Assembly (NCBI GenBank): GCA_023432225.1
Contig: JAEYUW010000017.1
Coordinates: forward strand, 25,953-89,952
Length of the DNA stretch: 64,000 nucleotides
Reading direction: 5' to 3'
Source of the DNA: Verrucomicrobiota bacterium
Lineage (GTDB): Bacteria > Verrucomicrobiota > Verrucomicrobiia > Opitutales > Opitutaceae
The notes beneath the pieces are model-generated. The model had not been told where the DNA came from. It did no database searches and was given only the letters and a program-made list of their open reading frames with translations. Of the stretch, positions 8,873 to 16,576 are shown one piece after another. Made by a program: the position numbers and the translations under genes. Within the stretch, counting starts at the first letter, position 1. Each line of letters starts with the position of its first letter.

Positions 8873-10090
8873 ATGAAACTCATCCGCCAAGTCCTCTTCT
8901 GGCTCCACCTCGCCGCCGGTCTCATCGGCGGCATCGCCATTGGCATCATGTGTTTCACCGGCGTGGCGCTGGCGTTCGAAAAGCAACTCGTCGCTTGGTC
9001 CGAACGCGACGCGCGCCGCGTCGAAGTTCCCGCCCACGCCACGCGTCTCCCTCTCGCCGAACTCACGCAGCGCATCCGCGCCGCGCAACCCGACGCGAAG
9101 CCGACCGCGATCGTCGTCTCCGCCGATCCGCGCGACGCCGTGACGTTTCAACTCGGCCGCGACGCCGCGCTCTACGCGAATCCCTACACCGGCGAAGTTC
9201 GCACGCCGGCCTCGACGCGCGTCCACGATTTTCTCCACACGCTCGAGGAGTGGCATCGCTGGCTCGCGCTCAGCGGCGACCACCGCCCAATCGGCAAAGC
9301 CATCAACGGCGCCTTCAATCTCGCTTTCTGCTTCCTCGCGCTCTCCGGCCTGTATCTTTGGTGGCCGCGTCATCTCAGCTGGCGCAGCGTCCGCGCCGTC
9401 GCGCTCTTCAACTGGCGCCTCACCGGCAAAGCGCGCGACTTCAATTGGCACAATGCCTTCGGCCTCTGGTGCGCGCCCGTGCTCATCGTCCTCACGCTGA
9501 CGGCGCTGCCGATCTCCTACCGCTGGGCCTCCAACGGCGTCTTCCAACTCTTCGGCGAAACACCGCCGCCGCCCGGCCCCCCCGCCGCGCCGGCCGGTCC
9601 CGCGCTCACGGTCGTTCGCCCCGAAGGCGCCACGCGCCCGCTCGACCACGACGCGCTGCTCGCCCACGCCCGCACGCTCGAACCGAGCGCCACGTCTTTC
9701 ACGCTCCGCCTCGGCAACGCCGGCGCCGGGCGCGAAGCCCGCGGCACCGCTCCCGACGCATCATCGTCGCCGCGCCCGACCGCGCCGCAGCCCGCGACTG
9801 TCGTCGTGCGCGAGCCCGACGCCTGGCCACGCACCGCGACCGTCACGCTCCACCTGAATCCTTTCACCGGCGAACAACTCCGCCGCGAGACCTTCGACAA
9901 TCTCACGCCCGGCCGTCGCGCGCGCACGTGGACCCGTTTTCTCCACACCGGCGAAGCGCTCGGCCTCGTCGGTCAGCTCGTCGCCGGACTCGCTTGCGTC
10001 GGCGGCTGCGTTCTCGTCTACACCGGCTTCGCGCTCTCGTGGCGCCGCTTTTTGGGCCGCCGCGACAAAGCCCCGGAGGCGACTTCCTGA
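8873..10090 (+). CDS. PepSY-associated TM protein, probable ferrisiderophore reductase
   Basis: This 405-aa inner-membrane protein has about four hydrophobic helices: residues 5-33, a pair near 145-215, and one near 365-390. The large periplasmic loops contain PepSY-like segments (DAALYANPYTGEV and TVTLHLNPFTGEQ). Conserved His residues lie in the helices or next to them (FWLHLAAG, LHTLEEWHRWL, NWHNAFGLW), and these could bind haem. FoxB-type PepSY-TM proteins reduce ferric siderophores, and pairing with a TonB receptor fits that role; the substrate is unknown. A proline/alanine-rich linker lies around residues 230-250. The start is the ATG at 8873, which begins the first helix. Confidence 0.85.
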   Translation: MKLIRQVLFWLHLAAGLIGGIAIGIMCFTGVALAFEKQLVAWSERDARRVEVPAHATRLPLAELTQRIRAAQPDAKPTAIVVSADPRDAVTFQLGRDAALYANPYTGEVRTPASTRVHDFLHTLEEWHRWLALSGDHRPIGKAINGAFNLAFCFLALSGLYLWWPRHLSWRSVRAVALFNWRLTGKARDFNWHNAFGLWCAPVLIVLTLTALPISYRWASNGVFQLFGETPPPPGPPAAPAGPALTVVRPEGATRPLDHDALLAHARTLEPSATSFTLRLGNAGAGREARGTAPDASSSPRPTAPQPATVVVREPDAWPRTATVTLHLNPFTGEQLRRETFDNLTPGRRARTWTRFLHTGEALGLVGQLVAGLACVGGCVLVYTGFALSWRRFLGRRDKAPEATS

Positions 10091-10138
10091 AACCCGCCCG
10101 ATTTGCTCGCCCGTCAATCTGCGCTACGCTTCCCCTCG

Positions 10139-10609
10139 ATGAAAACCGCTACCACACCCGCCAAAACCAAGTCCGATTCCGCCGTCGTCAAAGGCCTCAA
10201 TCTCCTCCTCGCCGACTCCTACGCTATGATGGCGAACACGCACTACGCGCACTGGAACGTCGAAGGCTCGGACTTCTTCTCCCTGCACCAAGCCTTCCAA
10301 GCGCAATATGAAGGCCTCTTCGAAGCGATCGACGAAATCGCCGAACGCGTGCGCGCGCTCGACGCCTACACAATCGGCGGCCTGCGCAACTTCGCCAGCG
10401 AGTCCGGCATCGAAGAATTTTCCACGCCCGTCGCGGCGAAGGATTACGTCGCCGGGCTCGTCGTCGCACACGAGAAAGCCATCGCTGACGCCGTTGCACT
10501 CCGCGATACCGCCGGCGCCGCCAATGATCTCGAGACGCAGGACCTCGCGATCGGCCGCATCCAGTGGCACCAGAAAACCGCCTGGATGCTGAAGAGCTTC
10601 CTCAAGTAA
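10139..10609 (+). CDS. dps: Dps family DNA-binding/ferritin-like protein
   Basis: Dps dodecamers oxidise and store iron and protect DNA from peroxide. The 156-aa protein carries the signature YAHWNVEGSDFFSLHQAF, then FEAIDEIAERVRALD, with the conserved ferroxidase residues His, His, Asp and Glu. At the position four residues after the second His, which is normally Asp or Glu, it has Gln (LHQAFQ), so site A may be weaker. The Lys/Thr-rich N-terminal tail (KTATTPAKTKSD) is like the DNA-contacting tails of other Dps proteins. Its place between siderophore-uptake genes fits iron storage. The ATG at 10139 is the natural start. Confidence 0.93.
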   Translation: MKTATTPAKTKSDSAVVKGLNLLLADSYAMMANTHYAHWNVEGSDFFSLHQAFQAQYEGLFEAIDEIAERVRALDAYTIGGLRNFASESGIEEFSTPVAAKDYVAGLVVAHEKAIADAVALRDTAGAANDLETQDLAIGRIQWHQKTAWMLKSFLK

Positions 10610-10635
10610 CCCGCCGAAAGATTTCGCGCCCTCAC

Positions 10636-10663
10636 GCGCCGGCTCCTCCTCCGGCGCTTTTTT
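10636..10663 (+). terminator. Rho-independent terminator after dps
   Basis: GCGCCGG (10636-10642) pairs with CCGGCGC (10651-10657) across an 8-nt loop and is followed by six T. It lies 27 nt after the dps stop. Confidence 0.8.
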
Positions 10664-10673
10664 CGAAAACCGA

Positions 10674-10693
10674 TTTGAGAACAGGTATCAGTT
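10674..10693. promoter_or_regulatory. Second Fur-like site, before the small-gene cluster
   Basis: The core TGAGAAC-A-GGTATCA matches the outer bases of the 7-1-7 Fur consensus and shares its TGAGA half-site with the dyad at 6521-6539. It lies between the dps terminator and the GTG of the next gene. There is little room for a leader, so either that transcript is nearly leaderless or the true start is further downstream. Confidence 0.35.
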
Positions 10694-10701
10694 TCAACGC
10701 C

Positions 10702-11256
10702 GTGACCACGCTGGCCGCACCGTCCTTCCTCTCCCGCTCTGCCGCGCGCACCGCCGCCGCATCGCTCTGTCCGTTTCACGATGGCCTCGCGACGCTCGAC
10801 GCACTCCTGGCGGAGCTCGATCCGCGCGACCGCGAACTCTTCGACGCCGTGCTCGACCTGCGCAGTCTCGCCACCGAGCAGCGCGACGCCGCCGCGTGCA
10901 TCGCGCAATTCTTCCGCGTGCGCTCGCTGCTCGACGGCCGCCACTACCTCGCGTTCTACCGCGTCCGCTGCTGGGCGCATCGCACCTTCCGCGTCGAAGC
11001 GCGCTTCGCCCGCAATACGCCGGCCGCAGCGCACGCCTTCCCGCTCGACGCCGCACGCGTCGGCGAAGTCATCAACTCCGCCCTCGCGCCGCTCGCGCGC
11101 GACGGCGAATTGCCCGCGCAAGCGCACGTCCGTTTCGCTTTCGCTTCCGCCGAAGTCCGCACCGCTCAGGTGGAGCGCGTTGACCCCAACGCGCTCACGC
11201 GCGAACGCCTTGAGGTCAACGCGTCCCATCCCGGCCACGCGAAATCCGCCGCCTGA
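10702..11256 (+). CDS. Unknown protein in the iron island
   Basis: I do not recognise this family. With the GTG at 10702 it is 184 aa and soluble, with no signal peptide. The central part (ELDPRDRELFDAVLDL, CIAQFFRVRSLLDGRHYLAFYR) looks like a compact helical then mixed domain. The last 28 residues or so (from QVERVDPNAL) are translated from an inverted-repeat element, so the native C-terminus probably ended before it or was extended by its insertion. Position behind a Fur-like site and before a second siderophore receptor suggests iron-regulated expression; the function is unknown. Confidence 0.6.
   Translation: MTTLAAPSFLSRSAARTAAASLCPFHDGLATLDALLAELDPRDRELFDAVLDLRSLATEQRDAAACIAQFFRVRSLLDGRHYLAFYRVRCWAHRTFRVEARFARNTPAAAHAFPLDAARVGEVINSALAPLARDGELPAQAHVRFAFASAEVRTAQVERVDPNALTRERLEVNASHPGHAKSAA
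11169..11230. repeat. GGTGGA-CGCGTTGACC repeat, copy 2, inside a coding frame
   Basis: The left arm 11169-11189 (GGTGGAGCGCGTTGACCCCAA) and the right arm 11210-11230 are inverted copies of one unit. Unlike the other copies, this one is translated, forming the C-terminus of the unknown protein at 10702-11256. Confidence 0.75.
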
Positions 11257-11274
11257 AAATCGCTCTCGCCCGCC

Positions 11275-11589
11275 GTGACGCCCGCCGACCACACCGCGCT
11301 CCTCTGCGAAATTCACGCGCCTGCTTCGGCCGCGCTGAATCTCGAGCGCGCCGTCGCGTTCTGCGCGGAAAAATCGGGCCACGTGCTGAACATCGTGACG
11401 CGAGAGCCGGCGAATCCGCGCGAAGCCGCCACCATCACGCTGCACCTTCCGCCCGCCACCGCTGGCGGCGAGCAGCCGATCTTCTGCTTCATCTGCCGCC
11501 TCGCGTGCCTGTGCCCGCAAGCGCGCGTCGGCATCTTCGTGCCCGCGCAGGATCTCTTCGCGGCCCAACCCATCAGCCGCGCCGGCTAA
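11275..11589 (+). CDS. Small cysteine-motif protein of unknown function
   Basis: This 104-aa protein, starting at GTG, follows the previous gene by 18 nt. It contains a compact cysteine array, CFICRLACLC (C-x2-C-x3-C-x-C, residues about 74-83), which could bind a metal or cluster, plus scattered Cys residues nearer the N-terminus (LLCEIHA, FCAEKSGH). It has no signal peptide. I do not recognise the family. Tight spacing to its neighbours and the iron-uptake setting suggest a role in metal handling, which is only an inference. Confidence 0.55.
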   Translation: MTPADHTALLCEIHAPASAALNLERAVAFCAEKSGHVLNIVTREPANPREAATITLHLPPATAGGEQPIFCFICRLACLCPQARVGIFVPAQDLFAAQPISRAG

Positions 11590-11598
11590 ACCACGCCC

Positions 11599-11718
11599 AT
11601 GACTCCGCCTGCCACCATGACTCCGCAGCGTCGCGCCGATCTGCAATTCGTCCTCGGCCTCCTCGCCGCCGTCGCGCTGCTCGTCGCGTTCATCCTCAGC
11701 ATCCACGCGGCGTCATGA
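11599..11718 (+). CDS. Small single-span membrane peptide
   Basis: An ATG 9 nt after the previous stop opens a 39-aa frame: a short polar N-terminus (MTPPATMTPQRRADLQ), one strong hydrophobic helix (FVLGLLAAVALLVAFIL) and SIHAAS. A second ATG at 11617 is also possible. The arginines just before the helix suggest a cytoplasmic N-terminus. Small peptides like this often accompany membrane reductases. It is too short for statistics, so the call rests on the clean helix and the operon-like spacing. Confidence 0.5.
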   Translation: MTPPATMTPQRRADLQFVLGLLAAVALLVAFILSIHAAS

Positions 11719-11725
11719 TTTTCTT

Positions 11726-11821
11726 TTTCCATCCGTCCGCCTTCGTTCTCCGGATCCCTCTTCGGTTCGGATGCCACCGTGTTCACGGTGCGAGGCAGAT
11801 CCCGGCCGCGGCGGATGGAAA
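11726..11821. repeat. 96-nt element with 10-bp terminal inverted repeats and an inner hairpin
   Basis: TTTCCATCCG (11726-11735) and CGGATGGAAA (11812-11821) are exact inverted copies. Between them, CACCGTG-TT-CACGGTG (11775-11790) forms a perfect 7-bp hairpin. No reading frame here looks coding. It could be a small palindromic repeat element or part of a structured leader. Confidence 0.6.
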
Positions 11822-12091
11822 CACTTTGCTGAATCCCGCCGCGCGCGCTGCAGCTGCCGCCGGGCGGGCGCTGGCGCGCGGGAGCCGCGCGACGCGCGCC
11901 GACCGCACCGACTTTTCCGAGCCACGACGTGTGCAGATCGCTGCACGTCATGACCACGTTCCGCTGCTACCCGGCTGAGCCCAACTTCACTTTCCTTACG
12001 CTCCTGAACGTCGGCGCCGAAAACGCGGCCGCCCACGCTCGGTGTCGCGCGCGTCGTCGCGCGGCCCATCTCCGCGAGCGCACCTGACTTG

Positions 12092-12178
12092 CCTGCCCGT
12101 GCCGGGCCGCCGCCTGCGCATGTCGTGGCTCGGAAAATCACGACAACGCCGGCGCCCGGTGCGGGCAGGTCCTTTTTT
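12092..12178 (+). promoter_or_regulatory. Nested stem-loop with T-run before the second siderophore receptor
   Basis: The outer arms at 12092-12107 (CCTGCCCGTGCCGGGC) and 12154-12169 pair with two mismatches. Inside, GTCGTG (12122-12127) pairs with CACGAC (12139-12144). A run of seven T follows at 12172-12178, and the receptor ATG is 26 nt further on. This looks like an intrinsic terminator or attenuator. A partial inverted copy of the inner part (CTTTTCCGAGCCACGAC) lies near 11912-11928, so an alternative pairing is possible. I find no cobalamin-riboswitch core. The 485-nt gap 11719-12203 holds no convincing gene. Confidence 0.5.
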
Positions 12179-12203
12179 TCGATCCGTTTTCACCGCATTC
12201 ACC

Positions 12204-14312
12204 ATGAAACACACCGCTGTTCCTCAGCCTAAACTCCTTCGCTACGGCGCGGCGCTCGTCGCCCTCGCCGTGCTCGCTCGCGCGCAGACCGCACCGGACA
12301 ACGCCCCGGTCGTGCTCGAGAAATTCGGCGTCACCGCCAAGCGCGAACACCGCACGTCCAAGGGCGCGACCAATCTGCCGCTGACCATCAAGGACACGCC
12401 GCAATCGATCAGCACGATCGACCAGGAGGCCATGCGCGACTTCGCCACGACCGATAGCAATGAAGCGCTGCGCCTCGGCACTGGCCTCACCGTCGACGCG
12501 TGGGAAACCAACCGCACTTCCTACAGCGCCCGCGGGTTCGACATCATGCTCACCCAAGTCGATGGCCTCGGCATGACCAACGACTGGGGCCTGGTCGTCG
12601 GCCAGCAGGACACCTACCTCTTCGACCGCATCGAGCTGATCCGCGGCGCCAACGGTCTTCTCACCGGCGTGGGCAACGCCTCCGGCACTCTCAACTATGT
12701 GCGCAAGCGCCCGACCAACCACAACGGCGGCGAACTCGTCCTCCGCGCCGGCTCGCACGATCTCAAGCGTGCCGCGCTCGACTACAACCAGGTCCTCACC
12801 ACCTCCGGCACCTGGGCCGCCCGCCTCGTCGTCGCGCACGAAGACAAGGATTCCTACCTGCGCGCGCTCGGCGATCGCCGCACCACGCTCTACGGCGTGG
12901 TCGAAGGCCAGATCGGCTCCGCCGGCGCGCTCACCGCGGGATTCACCTACACCGACTCCCTGCAGCGCTCGCCCTTCTGGGGCTCGCTGACACTCCTGCG
13001 CGCCGACGGCACCCAAGCCGAATTCGATTCCTCCGCCTCTCCCTCGCAGGACTGGACGCGGTGGGAGCTGCGCTCCGCCAGCGCCTTCGTCGAATACGCG
13101 CACACGTTCTCCCGCGATTGGGAAGCGAAGCTCACTTACAACCACCGCACCGGCGACGAAGCCGTGAAGCTCTTCTACGCCTACTCGCTCACCGGCGCGC
13201 TCAATGCCGACGGCACCGGTCTCCTCGGCTGGCCCTACCGCAGCGACTCCGAATCCGAGAGCGATATCGTCGACGCCAACCTCATCGGCCACTTCGACGC
13301 CTTCGGCCGCCGCCACGAAACGATCGTGGGCCTGAGTCTCTCGAAGCAAAAAACGTTTTCCGAAACCTATTCCATCATCAGCTCCCCCAGCGCCGTCCTT
13401 CCGGCCTTTCCGTATGCGGGCAACGCCTACGCTGAGCCCGTCTGGGGTGCGACCAGCGTCGGCAACGACGGCGAGCAGAAACTCACCCGCGTCTACGCCG
13501 CCACACGCCTCGCCCTGACCGACCGCTTGAAGGCCATCGCGGGCCTCAACGCCATCCACCTCCAGCGCGACGGCACCTCGATCTACGGCGGCGGCGTCAA
13601 CCTCGACAACGAGACCACCGAGAAAGTCAGCCCCTACGCCGGCCTCACCTACGATCTCACCGACAGCATCCTCGCCTACGCCTCCTACTCCGACATTTTC
13701 CAGGCGCAGGACCAGCGCGACATCAACGGCCGTTTCCTTGCCCCGATGAAAGGCGCGAACGCCGAAATCGGCCTCAAAGCCGAATGGTTGAATCGCCGCC
13801 TGTTGACCACCGCCGCCCTCTTCGACGCGAAACAAATCGGCCTCGCCACCGAAGCCGGTTTCGATCCGGTCGCCCAGCAATCCTACTACGCCCCCAAGGA
13901 CGTGAAATCGCGCGGCTTCGAGTTCGAAGCCACCGGCCGCGTGGCGCCCAACACCAACCTGACCGCCGGCTTCACCCGCATGGAGCTCACCGGTCCGGAC
14001 GGCAACGATATCTACGAATGGGTTCCGCGCACGATCGTCAGCCTGCGCGCCGATACGCGGCTGCCCGGCCTGGCCGAACTCAAACTCGGTGCCGGCCTGC
14101 GCTGGCAGTCCGACGTCTTCAAAGCCGGCGCCGTGCGGCAGGACTCCTACCTGCTCGTCAACAGCTTCGCCGCCTACGAGCTGACGCCGGCCGCCACCCT
14201 GCGCCTCAACGTCGACAACCTCACCGACGAGAAATACCTGCGCACCGTCCAGTTCGGCGCCATCTACGGCGCCCCGCGCCAGTTCTCGCTCGCCCTCGAA
14301 TACAAACTCTAG
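12204..14312 (+). CDS. TonB-dependent siderophore receptor (FhuE/coprogen-like)
   Basis: This 702-aa outer-membrane receptor has a signal peptide (MKHTAVPQPKLLRYGAALVALAVLARAQ). The plug domain includes IKDTPQSISTIDQEAM, EALRLGTGLTVDAWETNR, YSARGFDIMLTQVDG and IELIRGANGLLTGVGNASG, which match the siderophore-receptor subfamily. The barrel ends in FSLALEYKL, and LRLNVDNLTDEKYLRTVQFG is the usual penultimate strand region. It differs clearly from the receptor at 6610, so the two probably take different ligands. The ATG at 12204 begins the signal peptide. A second PepSY protein follows after two inverted repeats. Confidence 0.93.
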   Translation: MKHTAVPQPKLLRYGAALVALAVLARAQTAPDNAPVVLEKFGVTAKREHRTSKGATNLPLTIKDTPQSISTIDQEAMRDFATTDSNEALRLGTGLTVDAWETNRTSYSARGFDIMLTQVDGLGMTNDWGLVVGQQDTYLFDRIELIRGANGLLTGVGNASGTLNYVRKRPTNHNGGELVLRAGSHDLKRAALDYNQVLTTSGTWAARLVVAHEDKDSYLRALGDRRTTLYGVVEGQIGSAGALTAGFTYTDSLQRSPFWGSLTLLRADGTQAEFDSSASPSQDWTRWELRSASAFVEYAHTFSRDWEAKLTYNHRTGDEAVKLFYAYSLTGALNADGTGLLGWPYRSDSESESDIVDANLIGHFDAFGRRHETIVGLSLSKQKTFSETYSIISSPSAVLPAFPYAGNAYAEPVWGATSVGNDGEQKLTRVYAATRLALTDRLKAIAGLNAIHLQRDGTSIYGGGVNLDNETTEKVSPYAGLTYDLTDSILAYASYSDIFQAQDQRDINGRFLAPMKGANAEIGLKAEWLNRRLLTTAALFDAKQIGLATEAGFDPVAQQSYYAPKDVKSRGFEFEATGRVAPNTNLTAGFTRMELTGPDGNDIYEWVPRTIVSLRADTRLPGLAELKLGAGLRWQSDVFKAGAVRQDSYLLVNSFAAYELTPAATLRLNVDNLTDEKYLRTVQFGAIYGAPRQFSLALEYKL

Positions 14313-14328
14313 CGCGACGTGCTTCCCA

Positions 14329-14386
14329 AGGTAGGGCGAACCCTCCGGGTGAGCCGCGCGGCTCGTCGGAACGATTCGCCCTACCT
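14329..14386. repeat. GTAGGG-ended inverted repeat after the second receptor
   Basis: The arms AGGTAGGGCGAA (14329-14340) and TTCGCCCTACCT (14375-14386) are exact complements. Inner bases (CCCTCCGGG, GCCGCGCGGC) can form further short hairpins. The element begins 16 nt after the receptor stop. Confidence 0.8.
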
Positions 14387-14409
14387 CATTCACCAATCTC
14401 ATCAGCCAA

Positions 14410-14471
14410 GGTGGAGCGCGTTGCCCCCAACGCGCTCAGACGAGAACGCGTTGAGGTCAACGCGTTCCACC
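14410..14471. repeat. GGTGGA-CGCGTTGACC inverted repeat, copy 3
   Basis: The left arm 14410-14430 and the right arm 14451-14471 (ending CGCGTTCCACC) are inverted copies with few mismatches. It lies just upstream of the second PepSY gene and next to a GTAGGG-type element. Confidence 0.8.
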
Positions 14472-14520
14472 TCACCGCCTCGTCACCGCCGCCGCTCTCC
14501 CGCAACTCTCTCTCCTCTCC

Positions 14521-15597
14521 ATGCGCAAACGTCTCTGGCAACTTCACTCGTGGCTCGGTCTCACCGCCGGACTCGGCCTGCTCGTCATCGGCCTCAGCGG
14601 CAGCCTGCTCGTCTTCCACGAGGAACTGGAGACGCTGTTCAACCGCGAGCTCATGCACGTCACGCCGACGCCCGCCGGGCGCCTGCCGCTCGACACGCTG
14701 CTCGCGCACGCCCAGCGGCAGCTGCCGGATCACGAGGTCACCGGCTGGCTGCCGCGCTACGAGGAACCGGCACTGGCCGACGTCCTCTACGTGATCAAGC
14801 GCGGCGACACCGAGTGGCTCGTCGCCACGCTCGATCCCTACACCGGCCGCCTGCTCGCGTCGCCGCGCCTCGGCACGACGACGCTCACCGGCTGGCTGCT
14901 CGATCTGCACTACGCGTTCTTCGCCGATCACGCCGGCCTGCTGATCGTCGGCACGTTCGGCTTGCTGCTGCTCGCGCTCGGCGTCACCGGCGTGTGGCTC
15001 TACCGCGAGTTCTGGAAAAATTTCCTCACGCTCCGCTGGCGGCGCGGCGCGCGCATCCTGTTTTCCGATCTGCACAAATTCGTCGGCATCACCTCCGTCG
15101 CCTTCAACCTCGTGCTCGGCTTCACCGGCGCCTACTGGAACTTCACCCACGTCATCGGCGAGTGGATCGTCGGCGAACACGAACAAAAGAAAATCGAGCA
15201 ACGCCTCTACGCCTCGACGCTCTCGCTCGACACCTTGGCGCACGACGCCGCCCAGCGCCTGGCCGGTTTCCGCGGCAATTTCATTTCGCTGCCCAGCGAT
15301 CCCGCCGCGCCGACGATCACGTTTTGGGGCACGGTCGAGCCGCGCTCCTGGCTCACGAGTCCCTACGGCAGCACGATCGTCTACGACGCGAAGACGGGCG
15401 CGCACCAATCGACCAACGACCTGCGCGCCGCCGGCGCGTGGGCGCGGATCGTCGACAGCTTTCGCCCGCTGCACTTCGGCGATTTCGGCGGCCTGACGAT
15501 CAAGATTCTCTGGGCGCTCGGCGGCCTTACGCCCGCAGCACTCGCGATCAGCGGTTTCATGATCTGGTGGCTGCGGCGTTCCGTCGCGAAGGGTTGA
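14521..15597 (+). CDS. PepSY-TM family protein, probable ferrisiderophore reductase
   Basis: This 358-aa inner-membrane protein has a first helix (residues 10-30, LTAGLGLLVIGLSGSLLVFHEE), PepSY-like periplasmic parts (WLVATLDPYTGRLL), a helix pair around residues 120-165, one around 190-215, and a last helix with ALGGLTPAALAISGFMIWWLRR. Histidines in or near helices (LHSWLGL, DLHYAFFADHAG, DLHKFVGI) may bind haem, as in FoxB-like siderophore reductases. The pairing with the receptor at 12204 repeats the receptor/PepSY layout at 6610-10090. The two PepSY proteins share little beyond the fold. ATG start. Confidence 0.85.
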   Translation: MRKRLWQLHSWLGLTAGLGLLVIGLSGSLLVFHEELETLFNRELMHVTPTPAGRLPLDTLLAHAQRQLPDHEVTGWLPRYEEPALADVLYVIKRGDTEWLVATLDPYTGRLLASPRLGTTTLTGWLLDLHYAFFADHAGLLIVGTFGLLLLALGVTGVWLYREFWKNFLTLRWRRGARILFSDLHKFVGITSVAFNLVLGFTGAYWNFTHVIGEWIVGEHEQKKIEQRLYASTLSLDTLAHDAAQRLAGFRGNFISLPSDPAAPTITFWGTVEPRSWLTSPYGSTIVYDAKTGAHQSTNDLRAAGAWARIVDSFRPLHFGDFGGLTIKILWALGGLTPAALAISGFMIWWLRRSVAKG

Positions 15598-15667
15598 AAC
15601 TGCGCTTGTTCCTTTTGGGTGCAGCGCGTGCTTGGCGCGGTGCACGGGTCTGCCATCTTGCGGTTCT

Positions 15668-16576
15668 GTGAACCGTCTCCGCGTGATTCGCCGCCCGTGG
15701 TCGCGCCGTGCTCGCGTGATTGGCGCGACGGTGGTCGGGCTGTGTGTCGTCACCTTGGCGGTGTCGGTGCTTTTCGCGTTTCAGTTCACCGGCGCGCAGC
15801 GTCGCGCGGTGCGACCTCTGCCCGCGGACTTCGGCTTCGCGGTCGAGGAAGTGCGCTTCGCAGCGCGCGATGGCATCATGCTCCACGGCTGGTTCGTTCC
15901 CTACGAGAGCTCGGTCCGGGCTGCAGTGCTGCTTCACGGCAACGGCTCTACCCGCAGTCAAATGATCGCTCGCGCCCGCCTGTTACGCAGTCGCGGCTAC
16001 GCCGTGCTGCTCTACGACGCGCGCGGCCACGGCGAGAGCGAGGGCGAACGTGTAACGTTCGGTCTGCAGGAAACCCGCGACCTGCTCGGCGCGCTCGACT
16101 ACGTGCGCTCACGCGGGGCGACCGAAGTCGGTTGCATCGGGGCATCGCAGGGCGGTGCCACGATTGCGCTCGCGGCCGACGAATTGCCGACCGCCGTGCG
16201 CTGGGCCGTGCTCGAAGCCACTTTCCCCGATTTGGCGACGGCCGTGGATCGGCGTTTCCGCCACACGCTGCACCTGCCGGGCTGGTTTGCCGGGCTGCTG
16301 ATGCGTCCGATCGCGGAGTGGCGAATCGGCGCTACGGCGCGAGCCATTGCGCCATGCCGAACGATCACCCAGCTGCGATGCCCGGTGCTAATCCTCAGCG
16401 GGGAAAACGATCCCTACACGACAGCCGACGACACGCGCGCGCTCTACGCGACCGCGACGAGCCTCAAGCGCCTTTGGCTGGTGCCCAAGGCCGGTCACGT
16501 CGATCTCTATGGCGCGGCCGGACGTGACTACGAGCGTCACCTCTTGGATTTTATCGACAGCGTGAGCAGTCGCTAG
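15668..16576 (+). CDS. Membrane-anchored alpha/beta hydrolase
   Basis: A serine hydrolase of about 302 aa. An N-terminal basic stretch and helix (VIGATVVGLCVVTLAVSVLFAF) would anchor it in the inner membrane with the catalytic domain outside. The oxyanion strand is VLLHGNGS, the nucleophile lies in GASQGGA, and the acid and base are probably in GENDPY and AGHVDLY. The closest general group is the bem46/YqkD-type family with unknown physiological substrates. The GTG at 15668 is preferred over an in-frame ATG at 15632, because the latter adds only MARCTGLPSCGS. The 3' end overlaps the convergent esterase by 4 nt. Confidence 0.8.
   Translation: MNRLRVIRRPWSRRARVIGATVVGLCVVTLAVSVLFAFQFTGAQRRAVRPLPADFGFAVEEVRFAARDGIMLHGWFVPYESSVRAAVLLHGNGSTRSQMIARARLLRSRGYAVLLYDARGHGESEGERVTFGLQETRDLLGALDYVRSRGATEVGCIGASQGGATIALAADELPTAVRWAVLEATFPDLATAVDRRFRHTLHLPGWFAGLLMRPIAEWRIGATARAIAPCRTITQLRCPVLILSGENDPYTTADDTRALYATATSLKRLWLVPKAGHVDLYGAAGRDYERHLLDFIDSVSSR

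Noticed and set aside
11715..11978. 87-codon plus-strand frame after the small membrane peptide (MIFFFHPSAFVLR...)
   Set aside because: Its start overlaps the peptide stop, but the sequence lies in an element with terminal inverted repeats and the product looks like translated repeat.
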